A stretch of DNA of 64,000 bases from Myxococcus virescens. Its GTDB lineage: Bacteria; Myxococcota; Myxococcia; Myxococcales; Myxococcaceae. The position numbers and the translations under genes are program-made. Shown in pieces: positions 16,523-25,600 of this stretch (its first letter is position 1; every line of letters begins with the position of its first letter). Under the pieces are notes generated by a model. The model was given only the letters and a program-made list of their open reading frames with translations. It ran no database searches and had not been told where the DNA came from. The stretch covers positions 186,001-250,000 of the forward strand of contig NZ_FNAJ01000004.1 of assembly GCF_900101905.1 (NCBI RefSeq), in the 5' to 3' direction.

Positions 16523-17338
16523 CTAGCCCTGCTGGAGCAGGCCCAGCACGCCCAGCACCTCGGGGTACACCTTGTTGGCGAAGTAACGGCCACCCGCGAC
16601 GGTGAAGTGCACGCCGTCCGCCATGCGCAGGCGCATGGGCTTGCGGAAGCCATCCACCCGGGCCTGACTCAGCGCTCGCCCCTTCGCGTCGGTGAAGAAG
16701 GGGCGCGTGTCCAGGTGCACCGCATCCTGTCGGGAGGAGATGACCTCGCGCTGGAGGGCGCGGATGATGCGCAGCTTCTGTTCGAAGCGCTTGAGCCCCG
16801 TGGCCGGCAGCTCCAACCAGACAATCTTCCGGCCGGGCGAGGAGAGCACGGTCAGGAAGTCATTGATGCGCTGACGGTACGCGGCCTCCCACTCCGCATG
16901 TCCCCAGTGGATGGCCTTGCCGCCCTGGGTGTCCTGGAGCGACTGCCCGTCGTTGCCCCCGAGGATGACGACGACGACGTCCGGCTGGTGACGCTCCACC
17001 TCCTCGCGGCCCACGTCCATCCAGTCGAAGAAGTCCGGACGGGCCAGGCCCGTGGAGGACTTGGCGCGGCGGGCCGACTGGATGCGCGGGTGCGCGTCCA
17101 ACTGGGCCTGGAGGTACTCCCCGAAGCCGGTGGCGATGAGGCTGTCCCCCAGCAGCAGCACCTTGTGCTTGCGCGCCACTTCGGGCGACGGAGCGGGAGC
17201 CTCCGGTGCCGCGGCGGGCGCAGGCACGGCCGTGGGCGCCACGGTGGAGGGCGACGGCTCCTGCACGGAAGCAGCGGGCGCGGGCGTCGCGGAGACAACG
17301 AAGAGGGTGACGAGCAATCGCGTGAGACGGTTCTGCAT
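16523..17338 (-). CDS. SGNH/GDSL-family hydrolase (DUF459-like), exported
   Basis: 271 residues. A signal peptide (RLLVTLFVVSATPAPAAS) and a Pro/Ala-rich linker lead into the catalytic domain from about residue 58. The SGNH blocks are visible: VLLLGDSLI (Ser66), the FFDWMDVG region, VVVVILGGNDGQSL (Asn129) and, near the end, MRMADGVHFT with the Asp and His of the triad. The arrangement matches DUF459-type periplasmic SGNH hydrolases; acetyl-ester hydrolysis on cell-envelope polysaccharide is likely, the substrate unknown. Start 17338 is chosen because it opens the signal peptide; the frame is open further upstream. Confidence 0.87.
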   Translation of the reverse strand: MQNRLTRLLVTLFVVSATPAPAASVQEPSPSTVAPTAVPAPAAAPEAPAPSPEVARKHKVLLLGDSLIATGFGEYLQAQLDAHPRIQSARRAKSSTGLARPDFFDWMDVGREEVERHQPDVVVVILGGNDGQSLQDTQGGKAIHWGHAEWEAAYRQRINDFLTVLSSPGRKIVWLELPATGLKRFEQKLRIIRALQREVISSRQDAVHLDTRPFFTDAKGRALSQARVDGFRKPMRLRMADGVHFTVAGGRYFANKVYPEVLGVLGLLQQG

Positions 17339-17425
17339 TGGCGCCCGAAAGGTAGCGATCCCCACGCCTTCCGTACATCCCCCTGTCGGTCCGAACGTGC
17401 CCCGCACCGCCCCTGCCGGGCTGCG

Positions 17426-18193
17426 TCAGGCGGCGCTGCTCTCCATTTCGGGCACCGCCGGCGCGTCCAGGGCCGCCAACCAGGGCCGCAGGAGCCCCGC
17501 GCACGCCTCCGGGTGCGTGAAGTAGGGCACATGCCCCGCGCCCCGCAGCAGGTGCCGTGGCGTTCCCGGCGGCAGCGACGCGGCCAGGCGCTCCACCGTG
17601 GACGGCGGCACCAGCACGTCCCGCGTCCCCTGGATACAGACGCAGGACACGGGCAGCCTGCGCAGCTCCGGTGGGGGCGCCTCGCCCCGGATGGCCAGGG
17701 CGCGATGCCAGGTGGAGCTGCGCTCCAGCGCCGTGGTGGGCACGACTTCGGGCACACGGGAGAAAGACACCGGCGTCCAGGCCGCGAGCCCCGCCGCCAC
17801 CGCACCCGGCCGGGCCCACCGGGCGATGGGGCCCATCATGCCAATGACGAGCCCGCGCACGCCCAGGTGCTCGGTGCGGGTAAAGGCGCCCAGGAAGGCC
17901 ACGCCTCGCGCCGCGCCAGCCGCCGCCAGATGCGCGGCCACCATGCCTCCGAAGGAGCTGGCCACCACCGCGTCCACATCTCCCACGGCCCGCAGCACCT
18001 GCCGCGCCAAGGCGCCCGCGCCGCACGCGGCCGCCTCACCTTCGGGGTACTCCACCAGGATGGGACGGGCCCAGGGCAATAACTGGTGGGCCAGCGCCTG
18101 GAAGCCGGAGCCACGCGCGCCCAGTCCGGGCAGCAGCAGCACCCGAGGCCCCCGCCCCTGCCCCCACTCCATCCACTGGACCTCTCGACGCAT
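17426..18193 (-). CDS. alpha/beta-hydrolase
   Basis: 255 residues. It has the alpha/beta-hydrolase order: RVLLLPGLGARGSGF (oxyanion region, near 18-31), the nucleophile elbow ASSFGGM with Ser80, CVCIQGTRDVLVPP carrying the acid Asp, and HLLRGAGHVPYFTHPE with the catalytic His. It is like small MhpC/BioH-type esterases, with no signal peptide. It follows the ABC ATPase gene on the same strand after about 105 bp, so a shared transcript is possible. The substrate cannot be told. Confidence 0.85.
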   Translation of the reverse strand: MRREVQWMEWGQGRGPRVLLLPGLGARGSGFQALAHQLLPWARPILVEYPEGEAAACGAGALARQVLRAVGDVDAVVASSFGGMVAAHLAAAGAARGVAFLGAFTRTEHLGVRGLVIGMMGPIARWARPGAVAAGLAAWTPVSFSRVPEVVPTTALERSSTWHRALAIRGEAPPPELRRLPVSCVCIQGTRDVLVPPSTVERLAASLPPGTPRHLLRGAGHVPYFTHPEACAGLLRPWLAALDAPAVPEMESSAA

Positions 18194-18298
18194 GCCTCTC
18201 CTTCGCGGGACGCGGCGAGGAACACCGCCAGTGCGCCGGTTCTGCCCGGCCCGTCCGTCAGCATGCCCGGCGGGCAGGCCGCGATGCCAGTGAGGCGC

Positions 18299-19063
18299 TC
18301 AGGCCCCCAGGGTGCGCAGCGCGGGGACGCGGCCCAGGCCCAGGAAGGCGCGCGTGCGCTCATGGTGCGGATTGGCGAGCACCCGGGCGGGCGGGCCCTC
18401 TTCGATGATGTGCCCGCCGTGCAGCACCAACACGCGCGAGGCCAGCTCGTACGCGAAGCGCATCTCGTGGGTCACCGCCACCAGGGTGAGGCCGTCCGAG
18501 AGCAGTTGCTCCAACAGGTCAATCAGCGCCCCCACCCGCTCCGGATCCAACGCGCTGGTGGGCTCGTCCATCAGCAGCACCTCCGGCTCCATGGCCAGGG
18601 CCCGGGCAATGGCCACCCGCTGCTGTTCGCCGCCGGAGAGCTCGGAGGGGTACGCGTCCTCGCGGTGGGACAAGCCGACCTTCGCCAACAACGCCCGGCC
18701 CCGCTCGTTGGCCTCTGGCCGGCCCATGCCCTTCACGTGCATGGGGGCCTCCGTCACATTGCCCAACGCCGTGCGATGCGCGAACAGGTGCCACTGCTGG
18801 AAGACGAAGCCGACGCGGCGGCGGATGCGGCGCACCTTCTCGCCCTGCGCGCGAACATCGCCCGGTGCCAGCGTGTCCGGCCCCACGCGCACCACGCCCC
18901 CGTCGAAGGACTCCAGTCCGTTGAGGCACCGCAGCAGCGTGCTCTTGCCTCCACCGGAGGGGCCCACCAACGCCGTCACCTCGCCCGGGGAGAAGACGGC
19001 GTTGATGCCCTCCAGCACCGGCCGCCCCTCGTAGCGCTTGCTCAGCTTCTCGACTTCAATCAT
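18299..19063 (-). CDS. amino-acid ABC transporter ATP-binding protein
   Basis: 254 residues, the usual length for GlnQ/HisP-type ATPases. Walker A GPSGGGKSTLL (34-44), a Q-loop, signature LSGGEQQRVAIARAL, Walker B EVLLMDEPTSALD and the switch His (VAVTHEM) are all intact. The ATG is part of an ATGA that overlaps the stop of the upstream permease gene, so the two are translationally coupled and form one importer. The GlnQ-like sequence suggests polar amino acids as substrate. Confidence 0.93.
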   Translation of the reverse strand: MIEVEKLSKRYEGRPVLEGINAVFSPGEVTALVGPSGGGKSTLLRCLNGLESFDGGVVRVGPDTLAPGDVRAQGEKVRRIRRRVGFVFQQWHLFAHRTALGNVTEAPMHVKGMGRPEANERGRALLAKVGLSHREDAYPSELSGGEQQRVAIARALAMEPEVLLMDEPTSALDPERVGALIDLLEQLLSDGLTLVAVTHEMRFAYELASRVLVLHGGHIIEEGPPARVLANPHHERTRAFLGLGRVPALRTLGA

Positions 19064-20583
19064 CCGCGCTCCAGCCTCGCTTCCAGGTGCCTCGCCAGCC
19101 GGGACAAGGGATAGCTCATTGCCAGGTACATCAATGCGCACAACGCGCCAGGTATCAGCCAGCTTCGAACATCCACCGCGGTAATCGTCATCCGCTTCGT
19201 GAGCTCCACCACGGAGATGACGGATACCAAGGAGCTGTCCTTGAGCAGCGCGATGAAGTCGTTCGCCACCCCAGGCAGCGCTACGCGGAAGGCCTGGGGG
19301 AGGATGACCCGCCGCAGCGCCAGCCGCAGGGGCATGCCCAGTGCCATCGCCGCCTCCAGCTGCCCTCGTGGCACGGCCAACACGCCCGCCCGGTAGACCT
19401 CCGACTCGTAGGCCGCGTAGTTCAGGCCCAGCCCGAGGATGGCCGCGCTGATGGGGTCCAACCGGAGCACTCCGGCCAGCCCGTAGTAGAGGACGTAGAG
19501 CTGAAGCAGCACCGGCGTGCCGCGAAACAATTCCACATAGGCCGTGGACAGCCGGGCCGCCCAGCCAGGCCCGTACAGCCGCGTCAGCGCCAGCCCCACG
19601 CCCAGGGGGATGGCCAGCACCATGGCGCCCACGGACACCAGCAGCGTCACGCCCGCGGCCTGGAGGAACAGCACCAGCTGTCCCCAGCCCATGCGCGCCG
19701 TCTGCGTGGGCGCCAGCACCTCGCGGGTCTGCGCATCCGTCCAGTCGACCATGCGCTGCTGCTCGGCGTTGTCGATGCCCCAGCGCTGGAAGATGGCGCG
19801 CAGCTCGCCCGAGCGAGCGATGTTCCCCAGCGCCGTGTCCAGCGCCTCCCGCAGGTCCTCCTCACCGGGCCGCACGGCGATGGCGTAGTAGCCTTTCCCC
19901 ACGTCGCCCACCCCCCGGAGCCCTGGACGTGGCTGCCCGTAGCGCTGCGCGATGATGTCGTCCATCAACACGGCGCGCACCCGCCCCTGCTCCAGGTCGA
20001 TGTAGGGCTCCTCCACGCCTTCGTAGGGAACCGCCTCCACGCCGCTGCGCTGGAGCAGGTCCCACGCCAGGGAGTTGGCCAGCGTCCCCACCCGCTGGCC
20101 CTTCAGCGCATCCAGCCCGGTGACGGCCGCATCGTCCCGCCGCGCCAGCAAGCGCAGGTGGAAGACGTAGTAGGGCCGCGTGAAGAGGATGCGCCCGGAG
20201 CGCGACGGCGTGACTTCGAGGCCGTTGAGCGCCACGTCGAACGAGCCGCGCTCCAACGAGGGGACCAGGCTGGACCAGTCGTTCTGGACGAACCGGGCCC
20301 GAACCCCCAGCTCACGCGCCAGGGCCTCCGCCAATTCCACCTCGAAGCCTCTCATGCCCCCCGGTGCGTCCGGGTCCTCCGTGGCGTAGGGCTCTCCACC
20401 CTGGGCATCCGCACCCCAACGCAGCTCCCCCGTGCGGCGCACCCGCGCCAGTCCCGAGTCCTGTTCCGCGCCACACGCGCTCAGCAGCGCCAGCAGCGCC
20501 AGCACGGAGGGCAGGAGGAATGAAGGCCTGATTGCCTGGGACAGTGACGGGCTCCTTCTGGCGTGTGCGAGGCCCCCCGCCAT
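19060..20583 (-). CDS. amino-acid ABC transporter, fused substrate-binding protein and permease
   Basis: 507 residues. An N-terminal signal with a lipobox-like LLALLSACGA (Cys near 38) leads to a family-3 solute-binding domain (about 45-270: GELRWGADAQGGEPY, FEVELAEALARELG, RGSFDVALNGLEVT, GNIARSGELRAIFQRWGI). A permease with about five membrane helices follows, containing the EAA loop EAAMALGMPLRLALRRVILPQA. Such fusions are known in amino-acid importers. The binding domain would be tethered on the outer face of the inner membrane beside its own channel. Coupled by ATGA to the ATPase gene. The start at 20583 has no clear ribosome site. Confidence 0.9.
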   Translation of the reverse strand: MAGGLAHARRSPSLSQAIRPSFLLPSVLALLALLSACGAEQDSGLARVRRTGELRWGADAQGGEPYATEDPDAPGGMRGFEVELAEALARELGVRARFVQNDWSSLVPSLERGSFDVALNGLEVTPSRSGRILFTRPYYVFHLRLLARRDDAAVTGLDALKGQRVGTLANSLAWDLLQRSGVEAVPYEGVEEPYIDLEQGRVRAVLMDDIIAQRYGQPRPGLRGVGDVGKGYYAIAVRPGEEDLREALDTALGNIARSGELRAIFQRWGIDNAEQQRMVDWTDAQTREVLAPTQTARMGWGQLVLFLQAAGVTLLVSVGAMVLAIPLGVGLALTRLYGPGWAARLSTAYVELFRGTPVLLQLYVLYYGLAGVLRLDPISAAILGLGLNYAAYESEVYRAGVLAVPRGQLEAAMALGMPLRLALRRVILPQAFRVALPGVANDFIALLKDSSLVSVISVVELTKRMTITAVDVRSWLIPGALCALMYLAMSYPLSRLARHLEARLERG

Positions 20584-20744
20584 ATGCCAGGAGCCGCCCC
20601 ACCGCCAGTCGCTCCTGACAGCGCCGCCCCGCACTGGTAGGCCGATGCCCCTGAGTGGCATTCCGCCGGCTCCGGAACCTGGGGGTTTCGATGCCGTGGT
20701 GGAGCCGATCCCTGACACGCGGGGAGCATCACGCCCTGCCCTCC

Positions 20745-20981
20745 ATCCCCCACAAGACACGCCTCTTCCTGGTGCGCTCCAGCGTGGCCACGGGCCTGTC
20801 GTGGCGGGCCTCCTTCCGCGCGCTCCCGCACGGGCCCGCCTCCCGCGTGGCGCCCCTGGACGAGTTCAGCCTGCCGCTCACCCTCCTGCTGGCGTTCCTC
20901 ATCCTCCACGAACCCCTCACCTGGCGGATGGGTGTGGGCGTGACGCTCATGGCTGGGGGTGCATTGCTGACGTTGAAATGA
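20745..20981 (+). pseudogene. remnant of an EamA/DMT-family transporter (C-terminal part)
   Basis: The frame around TRLFLVRSSVATGLSWRASF, then RALPHGPASRVAPLDEFSLP and LTLLLAFLILHEPLTWRMGV, matches the end of the short (about 140-residue) EamA-type transporters, which typically read ...LSWLCYFRALQLGDASRVAPIDKLS...FLGEKLTW. The N-terminal membrane helices are missing: the 70 bp upstream before the divergent ABC gene cannot hold them, and the joined N-terminal stretch is not EamA-like. I read it as a truncated, probably dead gene. Confidence 0.65.
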
Positions 20982-21117
20982 ACCCCGGGTGCAATGGGAT
21001 GAAGCAATCCCACCCACCCTGTCGCAGGTGCGAGCATGACCCGGCATTCATTTTCCAGACGCTGGGATTTTCCGTAGGTGCCCGGTCTAGAGTGCGCGCC
21101 CGAGGAGCGACGTTGTC

Positions 21118-21813
21118 ATGGATGCGTTCAAGGTTCTGGTGGTCGACGATGAGCAGCCCATCGCACGCGCGCTGCAGCGTCTGTTGAAGCGAGAGGGATT
21201 CGAGGTCCAGATTGCCTTCAACGGCAACGAGGCGCTGGAGCGGCTGGAAGGGTTCAGCCCGGACATCGTGCTGACGGATTTCCGGATGCCAGGAATGACG
21301 GGCAGCGAGCTGCTCCAGCGCATCAAACGCAGTCATCCGCTGGCCCTGCGCCTCATCATCTCCGGCTATGCGGACTTCAAGTCCGTGGTGGCCTCCGTGA
21401 ACGAGGGCGAAATCTGCCGGTTCATCAGCAAGCCCTGGGACGACGCGGAGCTGGTGACGTACCTCAAGGGCCTGCTGCGGCACCGCGAGACGATGGCGTG
21501 CCTCTACGCCCCCTTCCGGGAGGCGCCGGACGGCGTGAACGCGGAGGTGGGCATGTCGGCCGCGTCCATGGTGCTCAAGGTGCAGGTGGCCGACCCGTCC
21601 TTCCCGGCGGACCAGGCCGTTGCGCTCATCGAGCGCTTCGCGGGCCTGCTGGCCGACGACCGCCTCAAGGTGGTGGGCGGATTGCTCAAGCGCTACGGCG
21701 GGCGCCTGTCCTTCATGGCGGACGTCGGTGGCCCCCAGCGACTCCGGCTGGAGGTGCCGATGCCCACCCTGGAAACCGTCAACGCCCTCCGCCCAGGCGC
21801 GAGCGACGCCTGA
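21118..21813 (+). CDS. response regulator with receiver domain and unknown C-terminal domain
   Basis: 231 residues. The receiver domain (about 1-125) keeps Asp10-Asp11, phospho-acceptor Asp54 (IVLTDFRMPGM), Ser82 and Lys105 (RFISKPWDD), a pattern shared with RpfG-like regulators. The remaining ~100 residues form no DNA-binding, HD-GYP or GGDEF domain that I recognise; they end RYGGRLSFMADVGGPQRLRLEVPMP. No kinase gene is adjacent, so this is an orphan regulator. GAGGAG lies about 11 bases before the ATG. Confidence 0.87.
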   Translation: MDAFKVLVVDDEQPIARALQRLLKREGFEVQIAFNGNEALERLEGFSPDIVLTDFRMPGMTGSELLQRIKRSHPLALRLIISGYADFKSVVASVNEGEICRFISKPWDDAELVTYLKGLLRHRETMACLYAPFREAPDGVNAEVGMSAASMVLKVQVADPSFPADQAVALIERFAGLLADDRLKVVGGLLKRYGGRLSFMADVGGPQRLRLEVPMPTLETVNALRPGASDA

Positions 21814-21849
21814 CAGCGACGCAGCCCGCCCCACATCGGCGCCCCCCCT

Positions 21850-22644
21850 GCCTGACAACGCCTCGCGCGGTCCGGGCGCTCGCGCACCACCGCGCGCTGG
21901 ATGTCGCGGGTGCCCGGGAGCTGCTCGACCGGGCCATCCAGTGCAGTCAGAAGCCCTCCATGGCGCGGCTGGCCGACCTGGCCCGCACGCCCTTCCGCAA
22001 GCCGGAGGACGCGCGGTTGCTGGAGCAGGGCCTGGGGGCGCTGCGCGATTCGGGCGCGCAGGACCTCGCGCTGCTGCGCCACATCGAGGGACGCTTCTAC
22101 CTGGAGCAGGTCGCGCACAGAGGGCAGGCGCTGGCCGACGCCTCCAGGCTGCCGGCAGCGGGCGTGAGCGCGCACAAGGCCCGCGTCTACAGCTACACGT
22201 CACTCATCCTCGACGCGGGCCGGACGGGCGAAGGGGCTGGCGCTCTTCGCCGAGGAGCACGCCATGCCCGCGCCGGAGCGGTGCGTGTTGGGCGTCGCGG
22301 TGGATGATGAGCGGACCTTCGTCGTTGCCCGGGACGCGGAGGGGCGCCTCCTGGTCCACCACGACCCGGGAAGGAGGGCGCCGGAGGAAGGCGTCGAAGA
22401 CCTGGTAACCGACGCGGTGAGGAAGGCCCTTCGCGCCTGCCCCAGCGTGGACGTCCTCGCGCGGCCGCCGGTGCAGGGGCGCGCGGGGCTGCTGCCGCCC
22501 GAAATCGCCTGGTCCGACCGGGTGGGCGGCCTGACCGATACGCCGCCGTCCCAAGCGAACGCCCAGCGGCTCATCGTGACGGACGTGCTGGCGCCCGCGT
22601 CGCTGCACCCGCCCACGCTGCGCGCGTGGAACCCGGCCAGCGAA
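21850..22644 (+). pseudogene. frameshifted fragment of a large (probably CHAT-domain) protein
   Basis: Two consecutive frames look coding. The first reads VRALAHHRALDVAGARELLD, then ARLADLARTPFRKPEDARLL and ARVYSYTSLILDAGRTGE. After a one-base shift near 22230-22240 the second continues ALFAEEHAMPAPERCVLGV, DDERTFVVARDAEGRLLVHH and VDVLARPPVQGRAGLLPPEI. The sense resumes correctly across the shift, so this is one broken gene. From memory it resembles the region ahead of the caspase-like CHAT domain in myxobacterial proteins; the CHAT catalytic part is missing because sequence similarity stops where the helicase gene ends. No start codon is convincing. Confidence 0.55.
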
Positions 22645-25600
22645 CTACCGCGCGTCCGCCCCCGAGGCTCCCTCAAGGGATGGAGCCGCCGGCACGAGCC
22701 CGCTCAGCGTCTCCACGTACGTGGCGGCCACGCGAAGGAAGCGCGCGCCCTTCACCCCGGTGAGGTACTGCCGCTTCATCGCGCGCGTCGCGCCCACGTA
22801 GAACATGGCGCGGCGGATGCGCTCGTTCTCTCGGGCCGAGCGCTCGCGGGCACCGGCCATCCACTGCTCCGCGGTGTCCAGCGCATCCAGGCCCGCGAAG
22901 AAGACGATGGGGCATTCGTGCCCCTTGCAGGAGAACACCGTGGTGGCGCGCACGTGGTCCACGCCGCTGACGCGGAAGTCCGTCACGTTGCGCCCGCCCT
23001 TGCCTCCGTAGGCCTCCGCGGGCACGCCCGCGCGCTTGAGCGCCTCCGTGTACTGGGAGGGCATGACGGGGGCCACCACGAGGATGTCACTGGGGTGGAC
23101 GCCCTCCTCGCGGATGAGGCGGGCCACCTCGCGAGCCACCTGCCGCGCCTCGCTGGCGCTGGAAGCGAAGCCGCGCACCTGGGGCAGCACGCCGCCGCGC
23201 TCGGTGGACTGCACGCGGAAGAGGCCCTCCAACGTCTCCTCCGGAAGCCAGACGAGCCCCTCGCGCGCCAGCTCGCCCACCTTCATGTATTCGCGCATGC
23301 CGGGCTCGGCCGCGGCGTGCTGGCGCAGCGGGTCCAGCACCACGTTGAAGGCCACATCAAGGATGTCCCGGGTAGCGCGGAACGTCTCCTTGAGAACGCG
23401 GGTGCGGCCACGGAACGACAGCCCCTCGGGCAGCTGCTCCTTGAGCGCGTCGATGGGCACCTGGCCGTAGACGTTCTGCGAGTCGTCCATGAAGAGCTGG
23501 AAGCAGCGCACCTCGCGCCCGTCCGGCAGCGTGTCCGGACGCACCAACGTGTGGAGCATGGCCAGCGCCTTGGCGTCCATGTCCTGGGCCTCGTCGACGA
23601 AGACGCCATCGAAGGAGGCGGGGGCATGGCGGCGCAGCGCCCCCACGTGCAGCACCGTCACCCGCGCGCGCAGCTCACGAACCCGCAGGCGGCCCGCGCG
23701 CTGGGCCAGCGCCTCCACCAACAACTTGTCCACCAGCGGGGCCAGCGCACGGTTGAAGAAGGACACCAGCACCTGCGCCTCGGAGTGCTCCAGCAGGTAG
23801 CGCGCCACCCAGTGCGCCAGCACGTACGTCTTGCCGCTGCCCGCCACGCCGCGCACCAGGTGGTGCCCGTCGTCGAAGCGGCGCTCGAAGAGGGACACCT
23901 GCTCGTGCGTGAAGAGGGGCTTGCCGGGCCGCGCGCCCGAGATTTCCGCGCCCAGGTCCACCGGCACCGGCGGGGGTGGCGGCGGCGGCGCGCGCTGCGG
24001 CATGGGCAGCGGCTCCAGGCGCAGCGGCTCACCAGGGTGCACACGAAGACGCGGCAGCAGTGACAGGAAGCGCTGGGGAATGGTGGCGGCGCGCGCCTCG
24101 TCGCGGGAGGCCAGCACCAGCAGGTAATCCTTCGCGCGGCTGGCGGCCACGTTGAGCATGGGCACCAGTGTGTGAGGCGGAAAGGGCCTGCCTCCGGCGA
24201 CGGTGTCCACCAGCACCACGTCGTACTGGGTGCCCTGCTGGCGATGGATGGTGGACGCACTGAAGACGTCCCCGCGCAGGCCCGCGGCATTGCCCAGCCG
24301 GCGCAGCAGCGCGGCCTGCGCGCGGTAGGGCGTGACACACAAGACGCTGAGGCCAGAGCGCACCGCCTCGCGCGCCAGGGACACGGCGAGGTTGGCGGAC
24401 AGCTCGCGCTGGTAGCCGGAGCCCGTCTCCCCGCGGCCGTGCGTGAGGCGCTTTGAATCTCGCGTGAGGCCGTCCAGCACCACCCAGCCCGCGCGCACCG
24501 AGGGGAACGCGGCCACCGGAGCGGGCCGCTCCGCGCGCTGCTTGACGACGTCGCCATCCTCCAGCGCGCCGCCGTAGCAGAAGTGGCTCACCACCTTCGC
24601 GATGTCCGGGTGCATGCGGTGCTGGGTGCGCAGCAACAACACATCCGCGCGCGCCGCGTCCTTCACCGCGTCTTCCAGGTGCGACAGCCCGCTGCCGCGA
24701 AGCCACTTCTGCGTGCCCTTGCCCGCGCCCTCCGCGGCGCGGCTCACGGGGCCAATCTGCTTCGGGTCTCCCGCCAGCGTCACCCGCTCCGCCAGCGGCC
24801 CCATCAACGCGGTGGCCACGCGAGTCACCATGCCGGCCTCGTCCACCACCAGCCGCGCGAAGTGCCGCTTTCCCTCCAGCTCCGACACCAGGCGCAACGC
24901 GCGGTGTACGGTGACCACCACCAGCGGGCAGTCCCCCTTCTCCACTTCCTTGAGCGTGGGGTCCTTCACCTTGCCGCGCAGTCCGCGCAGCTCCGCCTGG
25001 AGCTTGGCCAGCTCATGGGCGGGGCCGCCTCGCACCCGCTGGAGGATGAGCTCCCGCTCCCGCTCCTCGATGCTTGCGCGCAGCTTGCCGCCCTTGGTGT
25101 CCTCCAGCATGACGGTGGGCAGCTTCACCAGCGCCTCGCTCGCGCCGGTGCCACCACGGAAGATGCTGCGCGCCAGGGGCCGCAGCGGAATGGGCTCGCG
25201 CTCCAGCAGCGCGCTGACGCGGAGGACCAGCTCGTCCGCGGCGCGGTTGGTGGGCGCCACCGCGAGGATGCGCTCGCCCGGGAAGGCGCGCAGCGCCCGC
25301 GCGATGAGGTCCGCCACCGCCGTCGTCTTGCCCGTACCGGGAGGTCCCCAGATGCAGCCCCAGGGCTGGCGCCACAGCCGGTCGGCCGGAATCAGGGCCT
25401 CGTCCTGAGGCGTCAGCGTGGCCGGAGGCGCCTCCCCACAGGCGCGGCGCAGGGACTCGGCGAGGGCGTCCTGCCGCTCTTCGTACGCGGAGGCCGCCGC
25501 GCACAGGGCCTCGGCGAAATCGTAGGGCCGATAGCACCAGCGGTCCGCGGACAGCGCGCGGCGGTCCACGTCATCACCGTGGCTGGGTGCGGCGAACACC

